Assembly (NCBI GenBank): GCA_021203245.1
Contig: JAJQBO010000203.1
Coordinates: 33,310-97,309 of the forward strand
DNA from: Planctomycetaceae bacterium
Lineage (GTDB): Bacteria > Planctomycetota > SZUA-567
Direction of reading: 5' to 3'
Length of the DNA stretch: 64,000 bases
Under the pieces are notes generated by a model. It did not search any database and was not told where the DNA came from. It saw only the letters and a list, made by a program, of their open reading frames with translations. Position 1 is the first letter of the stretch; every line of letters starts with the position of its first letter. Position numbers and translations under genes: made by a program. Shown piece after piece: positions 58,748 through 64,000 of this stretch.

Positions 58748-59364
58748 GGGCGACCTCCAGTGCCAGAGCCGACGGTCCCTGCACCACAGCCCGAAATGTA
58801 CACTGTCATCGGTAATGGAAGCGGGTATTCCGAATAGCGCCGTCTCGTGCGGATTCGACTCAAAAGCGGTTCTACCCTTTATAAAATACGCCATGAAAAG
58901 CCCCCTTTCCATAGTTTTCCAGCATACCGGGTATAATTTTTACTCATTGGACCTGAGCGGGATTATCGGGTAAAATAGATGTAAGTGACGTGAAGGCTCG
59001 GGGTAATGAACAGCAGGGCCGGTCTCCGCAGCCCATAGCATTTTGTCATGGCAAGTATAGTATTTTGTCATTGTATTATGGCATTTGCAGCGAGTACAGT
59101 ACAGAAGAAGTATCGGTCCCTTAACGCGAAGGATGTGTCGCGCCGCATGGCAGCAAGGTCCACGACAGAGATTCGCGAGGCGCTCAACACAGGCAGCGTT
59201 CACCTTTCCACTTGTTTACAAACAGATTTCGCCTCCCTTGCCGGCATGCCGCCCAGCGGTTTATCCGACGCACAGTTGTGTGTCGCAGACTCATCGGTTT
59301 GCGCGACGCCCTGGAAAACGGGCGAGCCACGCTGGTTCCGCTATTAATGCACAAGGAGAGGGCA
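58748..59364. other. Divergent regulatory region between LysR and the TRAP operon
   Basis: About 617 bases without a convincing gene. It contains a TATAAT at 58932-58937, an AT-rich tandem motif at 59040-59079 and a long leader up to the cupin start. Open frames here lack ribosome-binding sites and family features. Confidence 0.5.
59040..59079 (+). promoter_or_regulatory. Tandem operator-like repeat upstream of the TRAP operon
   Basis: ATTTTGTCATGG at 59040 and ATTTTGTCATTG at 59062 are direct repeats 22 bases apart, two helical turns, next to TATTAT (59074-59079). They would suit a regulator bound on one DNA face. Which regulator is unknown. Confidence 0.4.
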
Positions 59365-59724
59365 ATGGCAGGGTTGGTCTGGGTCGATATCAAAAACGTC
59401 GAAGGCGAGCGGCGCGAGCCGCCGCGCACCAGTTGGATTCTTGTCTCTGAAAAAGTCTGCGGCTCGAAGAACGTGGCCATGGGTATCAACAAGACCCACC
59501 CGGGCGGCGAGGTGCCGCTCCATAAGCACGAGTCGGAAGAGGAGGTGATGTACTTCATCAAGGGCAAAGGGCAGTTCATCACCGACGACGAAACGATCGA
59601 CCTCCGGCCCGGCATCTGCGTCTACAACCCCCCGGGCGGCAACCACAAGATCGTCAACACCGGCGACGACGATCTGGAGTTCGTGTGGATCTATGCGCCG
59701 CAACTGCCCAGCCACCGTCAATAA
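59365..59724 (+). CDS. Small cupin-domain protein
   Basis: 119 residues, a single cupin barrel. Motif 1 is PLHKHESEEEVMYFIKGKG with two His and the Glu metal ligands; motif 2 is PPGGNHKIVNTG with the third His. AAGGAGAGG lies before the ATG at 59365; the frame extends upstream without such a box. It opens the cupin-dehydrogenase-TRAP operon, so it may be an isomerase, lyase or sensor for the imported compound. Confidence 0.88.
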   Translation: MAGLVWVDIKNVEGERREPPRTSWILVSEKVCGSKNVAMGINKTHPGGEVPLHKHESEEEVMYFIKGKGQFITDDETIDLRPGICVYNPPGGNHKIVNTGDDDLEFVWIYAPQLPSHRQ

Positions 59725-59763
59725 CCCCGACTCCCGTCTGGCACGCGAAAAGGAAGATCACAC

Positions 59764-60807
59764 ATGACAACGATGCAGGCTTTGGTGTATTACGGTCCCG
59801 GCGACGTGCGCCTCGAAGAGCGACCCGTCCCCGAACCGGGGCCCGGCGAGGTTTTGGTGAAGATGCGCTGCGTGTCGGTATGCGGCTCCGACCTGGGCGC
59901 GTACCGCCTGCCCGAAGTGAGCGATCGCTGGAAGCCGCCGATCGTCCTGGGGCACGAATTCGCCGGCGACGTGGTGAAAAACGGCCCCGGCGCGGGCAAA
60001 TACGCAGTCGGACAACGCGTGGCCGCAAACCCCATCCTCTATTGCGGCGACTGCTATTATTGCAAAAAAGGCCTCATCAACCTGTGTTCCAACCGGAACT
60101 CCTTCGGCACCTCCATCGGCGGCAAAAGCACCGACGGCGCCATGCAGGAGTATTTCGCCATCCGCGAAAACGCCATCATCCCGCTGGACAATTCGCTGAC
60201 CTACGAACAGGGCGCGCTCCTGGAGCCGCTGGCCGTATGCTACTGCGCCGCCCACGCCGGCGTGCTGGGGAACGACGAGCGGGTGGTGGTGATGGGGGCC
60301 GGTCCCATCGGGCTGATGACCGTCAAATTCCTGAAAGCCATGGGCGCGAGCGTCATCGTCTCCGACATCGTCAAGACGCGCCTCGATTTCGCCACCAAGT
60401 ACGGAGCCGACCGCACCGTCGACGTCTCTGTGGAAAAGCTCGCCGACGTGGTCATGGACTTCACCGGCGGCATCGGCGTGGACAGGGTCATCATCTGCGC
60501 CGGCAATCCCGGTTCCATCCCCGAATCGTTCGGCATTGTCCGGAACGGCGGCAACATCGTCCTGGTCGCGCTCGCCCACTACCATGTGGAACTGGATCCG
60601 ATGCAATTGGTTGCCCGGGGGGTATCCCTCATCGGCAGCTACATGTTCACCACAGAGCAGAACGACGTCATGCGCATGCTCGCCGACGCCAAACTCTATG
60701 TCGACGATATCGTCACCACCACCATACCGCTGTCGCAAAGCCGGGACGTATTCAAGCACCTGTGCTCGCCGTCGTGCGAGGACGTCAAGGTGCTGCTGAC
60801 GGCGTGA
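59764..60807 (+). CDS. Zinc-dependent medium-chain alcohol/polyol dehydrogenase
   Basis: 347 residues. Catalytic zinc ligands in CVSVCGSDLGAY and GHEFAGDV; structural zinc site of four Cys in LYCGDCYYCKKGLINLC; Rossmann motif VVMGAGPIGLMTVKFLKAMG. The closest named groups are sorbitol/threonine dehydrogenase-like MDR enzymes. Given its place in a TRAP operon, it probably oxidises an imported sugar acid or polyol. Starts 39 bases after the cupin stop. Confidence 0.92.
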   Translation: MTTMQALVYYGPGDVRLEERPVPEPGPGEVLVKMRCVSVCGSDLGAYRLPEVSDRWKPPIVLGHEFAGDVVKNGPGAGKYAVGQRVAANPILYCGDCYYCKKGLINLCSNRNSFGTSIGGKSTDGAMQEYFAIRENAIIPLDNSLTYEQGALLEPLAVCYCAAHAGVLGNDERVVVMGAGPIGLMTVKFLKAMGASVIVSDIVKTRLDFATKYGADRTVDVSVEKLADVVMDFTGGIGVDRVIICAGNPGSIPESFGIVRNGGNIVLVALAHYHVELDPMQLVARGVSLIGSYMFTTEQNDVMRMLADAKLYVDDIVTTTIPLSQSRDVFKHLCSPSCEDVKVLLTA

Positions 60808-60827
60808 CGCGAAGAGGAGACCGTATC

Positions 60828-61388
60828 ATGCGGGTACTGAAATGGCTCGACAGGCACTTCGAGGAAACGGTGCTGATTTTGCTTCTCGTCATCATCTCCT
60901 GCGTCATGTTTCTGCAGGTGATCATGCGCTATATTTTTAACGATTCAATGACCTGGCCCGAGGAATTTTGCCGCTACTGCTATGTATGGACGGCGTTCTT
61001 CTCGCTCGCCTATACGGTGCGGCAGGGCAATATGCTGCGGGTGGCGGTGGTGATGGATCTCCTGCCGCAGACGGCGCGCAAGGTTGTGTTCATACTCGTG
61101 AACGTCGTCTGCCTGATCGTCTTCGCCGTCTTTTTCGGCCATTCAATCGGCGTGGTGCAGTCCATCCACAAGATGGGGCAGACCTCGACCGCCATGGGCT
61201 GGTCGATGGCGATGGTGTATATGTGCACCGTCATCGGCTTCGGTCTGGCCGCGGTACGCATGGCCCAGTCCATCTACCACCAGATCCGCAACTTCAACGA
61301 AATCCAGCGGAGCACTCTTGAAACGACCCGACTGGAGGCGAAGGCGGAAGTGGAAATGGCTGAAGCGGATCTCAAGCACAACGAATAG
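60828..61388 (+). CDS. TRAP transporter small membrane subunit (DctQ family)
   Basis: 186 residues with four membrane helices (ETVLILLLVIISCVMFLQVIM first) and the DctQ-typical RYIFNDSMTWPEEFCRYCYVW, after which a charged helical tail (LEAKAEVEMAEADLKHNE) follows. Pairs with the large DctM subunit. GAAGAGGAG lies before the ATG at 60828. Confidence 0.92.
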   Translation: MRVLKWLDRHFEETVLILLLVIISCVMFLQVIMRYIFNDSMTWPEEFCRYCYVWTAFFSLAYTVRQGNMLRVAVVMDLLPQTARKVVFILVNVVCLIVFAVFFGHSIGVVQSIHKMGQTSTAMGWSMAMVYMCTVIGFGLAAVRMAQSIYHQIRNFNEIQRSTLETTRLEAKAEVEMAEADLKHNE

Positions 61389-61413
61389 AGCAGATTCTTT
61401 GAGAGGGCACATT

Positions 61414-62703
61414 ATGGCTGGAATTGTCTTCGCGATTTTCGGGGTTGCGCTCATCCTGGCGGTTCCCATCGGCGTCGCCATGGTGTTGGGTGCATGGGCG
61501 CCGGTTCTGCTGGGTGCGCGGGGCGTCTCCGGCGTCGGACAACTTATCCGCAACACCTTTTCCGGCGCAGACACCACGCCGATCATCGCCGTGCCGCTGT
61601 TCATCCTGGCGGGCGTCATCATGGCCGAGGGCGGCATCTCCCGCAAGCTGTTCAGCGTCTTTGCCTACTGCGTCGGCAAATTCACCGGCGGCCTGCCGTG
61701 CGCCGTCATCATGACCTGCCTTTTCTACGGCGCCATCTCCGGCTCCGGACCGGCCACCACCGCCGCCGTCGGCGCGATGGCCATTCCCTTCCTGGTGGAT
61801 CTCGGCTATGACAAGACATTCTGCGCCGCCACCGTCGCCGTCGCGGGAGGCCTGGGCGTCATCATACCGCCGAGTATTCCCTTTGTCCTCTATTCCCTCG
61901 CCACCGGCGTGTCGACAAGCGCCCTGTTCCTGGCCGGCGCGCTGCCGGGCATCTTTATCGGCCTGTGCCTGATGGCCTACGCGGTCTGGTATTGCAAGAC
62001 AAAGGGCGAGGACAAGGAACGCATCGCGGCGAAGGTGGATGAAATGCGCCGGGACGGTTTCTGGAAGCTGTTCCGGGACAGCTTCTGGGCGCTCCTGTCG
62101 CCGCTGATCGTCTTGGGCGGGATTTATTCGGGCGTGTTCACCCCGACCGAGGCGGCCTGTATCTCCGTCTTCTATTCCTTCATCATTTCGGTATTTGTCT
62201 ACAAATCGGTGCCGCTCAGGGAGACGCCGAAGTTTCTGCGCAACTCGGTGCGGACCTACGCGCCCCTGTGCTTCGTCCTTGCCTTCGCCATCGCTTTCGG
62301 GCGGACGCTGGCCCTCGTCAAGGCTCCGGCGTATATCTCCTCGTTTGTCCTCGGCACCTTCCAGTCGGCCAGCATGGTCATGCTGGTGATTGTGATCATT
62401 TTCTTTTTCCTCGGCATGGTCATGGACACCGGGCCCGTCATCGTCATCATGGCGCCCATCCTGCTCCCCATCGTCACCAAGCTGGGCATCAATCCGGTGC
62501 ACTTCGGCGTGGTGATGGTGGTCAACCTGGCTGTGGGTCTGGCGACGCCTCCGTTCGGGTTGGACCTGTTTGTCGCCGGAACACTGTCGGACAGACCGCC
62601 AATGACGGTGGCACGCAAGGCGATGCCGTATCTCATCGCCTTCACCTTCGCCCTGTTCATCATCGCCTATGTCCCGTGGTTAAGCCTGTACCTGCTTTCC
62701 TGA
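61414..62703 (+). CDS. TRAP transporter large membrane subunit (DctM family)
   Basis: 429 residues, about 12 membrane helices. DctM marks: VPLFILAGVIMAEGGIS, YGAISGSGPATTAAVGAM, GVIIPPSIPFVLY, GVFTPTEAACISVFYS and GLATPPFGLDLFV. The cation-driven transport subunit. The frame is open into the dctQ end, but the ATG at 61414 after GAGAGGGCAC gives the usual short N-terminus. Located between DctQ and DctP genes in one operon. Confidence 0.94.
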   Translation: MAGIVFAIFGVALILAVPIGVAMVLGAWAPVLLGARGVSGVGQLIRNTFSGADTTPIIAVPLFILAGVIMAEGGISRKLFSVFAYCVGKFTGGLPCAVIMTCLFYGAISGSGPATTAAVGAMAIPFLVDLGYDKTFCAATVAVAGGLGVIIPPSIPFVLYSLATGVSTSALFLAGALPGIFIGLCLMAYAVWYCKTKGEDKERIAAKVDEMRRDGFWKLFRDSFWALLSPLIVLGGIYSGVFTPTEAACISVFYSFIISVFVYKSVPLRETPKFLRNSVRTYAPLCFVLAFAIAFGRTLALVKAPAYISSFVLGTFQSASMVMLVIVIIFFFLGMVMDTGPVIVIMAPILLPIVTKLGINPVHFGVVMVVNLAVGLATPPFGLDLFVAGTLSDRPPMTVARKAMPYLIAFTFALFIIAYVPWLSLYLLS

Positions 62704-62779
62704 AGGCGATACGCGCGGCGAACGAGATCGTATGGCGCACCTGCGCCCTGGAAATTCACAGCAATAGAGGAGGAATACC

Positions 62780-63820
62780 ATGAACAAGCTGGTACGTGTG
62801 GCGTTGGCCGTCATCCTGGGCGTTTCCCTGGCATGCAGCCACATCCGGGCGGGTGAGGACGCCTTTGCCGACCTTGAATCGGTCGAACTGGTCATGGGCG
62901 ACGGCGCGGCGAACGGCGCGGCGGGCGATCTCTGGGCAATCGAATTCTGCAAAAAGGTGGAGGAACTGACCGGCGGCAAACTGACTATCGCCTACTTCGG
63001 CAACAGCCAACTCGGCGTCGACAGCGAACTCCAGCAGCAGATGCTGGCGGGCGACATCGCCATGATGGTGTGCCAGCCGGCCCAGACCACGCCCTTCGTC
63101 AAGGAGGTGGCGGTGTTCGACCTGCCCATGGTCTTCGCGAAGTACGACGCCCAGACCATCGACAAGGCGCTGAACGACAGTTCCTTTACCAAGCTGATCA
63201 ACGAAGGTTACGCCAGGGCGAACATGCTCTGTCTCGGCTTCCTGCAGGGCGGCACCTTCCGCGAGATGACGTCGAACAAGGAAATCCGCACCATCGACGA
63301 CTTCGCCGGGGTCAAGATTCGCACCATGGACGCCAAGTTCCACCTCATGTTCTGGCAAGCCCTGGGGGCGAATCCCACCCCGCTCGCCTTTACCGAACTC
63401 TACATGTCGTTGCAGCAGGGCGTCGTTCAGGCCCAGGAAAACGCCAACGACACCAACGTCAATTCGCAATTCTTCGAAGTGCAGAAGTACCTGGTCAACA
63501 CCCACCACATCCTTTACCTGAACCAGTTCCTGGTGAACAAGGCCACCTTTGAAAGCCTCGATCCGGCCTACCAGAACGCCATTCGCCAGGCCGTCGCCGA
63601 AGCCACCGCCGTCCTCGCGCCGCAGATGGGCAAGATCAACGACGACAACAAGCAGATCACGATCGACAAGGGGATGATTTCGATTGAATTCGCCCCCGAG
63701 TTCATCGACGAAGCGATCGCTAAGGCGGACAATGTTTATACGGGGATTCGCGCCGAAATCGGCGACGAAATCGTCGATGCCCTGATCAACGAACTCAAGG
63801 CTGCGTCGGAGAACAAGTAG
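62780..63820 (+). CDS. TRAP transporter substrate-binding protein (DctP family)
   Basis: 346 residues with a signal peptide (MNKLVRVALAVILGVSLACSHIRAG; the Cys is inside a weak lipobox-like context). DctP fold: YFGNSQLGVDSELQQQMLAGDIAM, the substrate carboxylate-binding Arg in DFAGVKIRTMDA, LYMSLQQGVVQAQENANDT. It captures a carboxylate-bearing substrate in the periplasm. Last gene of the operon, followed by a strong hairpin. Confidence 0.93.
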   Translation: MNKLVRVALAVILGVSLACSHIRAGEDAFADLESVELVMGDGAANGAAGDLWAIEFCKKVEELTGGKLTIAYFGNSQLGVDSELQQQMLAGDIAMMVCQPAQTTPFVKEVAVFDLPMVFAKYDAQTIDKALNDSSFTKLINEGYARANMLCLGFLQGGTFREMTSNKEIRTIDDFAGVKIRTMDAKFHLMFWQALGANPTPLAFTELYMSLQQGVVQAQENANDTNVNSQFFEVQKYLVNTHHILYLNQFLVNKATFESLDPAYQNAIRQAVAEATAVLAPQMGKINDDNKQITIDKGMISIEFAPEFIDEAIAKADNVYTGIRAEIGDEIVDALINELKAASENK

Positions 63821-63854
63821 GCGCTGACACAAAAGGGACTATTATGCCTATCGA

Positions 63855-63895
63855 AACGGGCGGAGCCGCGATGGCTCCGCCCGTTCCTCACGTTT
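63855..63895 (+). terminator. Hairpin after the TRAP operon
   Basis: AACGGGCGGAGCC and GGCTCCGCCCGTT form a perfect 13-base stem with a five-base loop. The T run is not directly adjacent, so termination may be imperfect. Confidence 0.65.
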
Positions 63896-63958
63896 GGCTT
63901 TTTGGCGTCACCTCTGCATTGGTACATTCTGCCCTCAACGCTCGATTCTCCCCACAAA

Positions 63959-64000
63959 CGTCACCCCGGCGTGCTTACGATGAACCGGGCGAGGGTCGTG
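63959..64000. repeat. CGTCACCCCGG palindromic element, cut by window edge
   Basis: Begins CGTCACCCCGGCGTGC, the same left end as the other elements, then runs off the right edge. Confidence 0.65.

Noticed and set aside
59685..60827. A long plus-strand frame continuous with dctQ
   Set aside because: The upstream part overlaps the dehydrogenase in another frame and is Arg-rich; dctQ has its own ribosome-binding site at 60813-60820.

Overview
The window is high-GC chromosomal DNA, densely coded on both strands, from a Gram-negative bacterium. The evidence is an autotransporter with a C-terminal beta-barrel, a lipoprotein signal peptide, several Sec signal peptides on periplasmic binding proteins, and TRAP and ABC importers. 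The passenger of the autotransporter carries FxxN/GGA[IVL] repeats of the chlamydial Pmp type, and there is a lipoprotein resembling the DUF1570 HExxH family. Both features, with a transmembrane Ser/Thr kinase-like protein, hint at the PVC superphylum (Planctomycetota/Lentisphaerota and relatives). This placement is an inference; nothing here fixes the phylum.

Left part (1-34.6 kb), mostly housekeeping. A hybrid sensor kinase runs off the left edge. It is followed by alaS, a kinase-like protein, a membrane TPR protein, a 2-hydroxyacid dehydrogenase and larC in one forward series. gapA and xseA are divergent. A minus-strand series then holds a DUF1570-like lipoprotein, ybaB-dnaX, the SRP RNA, uvrB, rpiB-cmk, a YeiH-type transporter, thrC, a large secreted TPR protein, a YbgC-type thioesterase, RNase P RNA, an orphan cheA, a U32 peptidase gene, hisA and a secreted protein.

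Middle (34.7-37.4 kb): a small cassette of short overlapping genes that looks like a phage lysis or envelope module, then a PHP-domain phosphoesterase. Right part (37.7-64 kb), accessory and transport: a xylose-type ABC importer (xylG-xylH-xylF) divergent from a DcuS/DcuR-like two-component system, a GltS-type symporter, a secreted flavodoxin, the giant autotransporter, a secreted M20 peptidase, a decayed GPH sugar symporter, two LysR regulators, and a cupin/dehydrogenase/TRAP operon probably for a sugar acid or polyol.

Two genome-scale patterns stand out. First, at least three families of short palindromic intergenic elements are scattered through the window. One is a family of about 170-200 bp whose ends read CGTCACCCCGG...CCGGGGTGACG. 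Another is an AT-rich family built from AATTCACAATTC-type units facing their own reverse complement. Second, six genes are interrupted: three by frameshifts (secreted TPR protein, U32 peptidase, autotransporter) and three by in-frame stops (lysis-cassette gene, gltS, GPH symporter). The GPH symporter also lacks an internal block, which points to real gene decay there. The single-base shifts in GC runs could instead be assembly errors. No tRNA, CRISPR array, transposase or replication origin was recognised.
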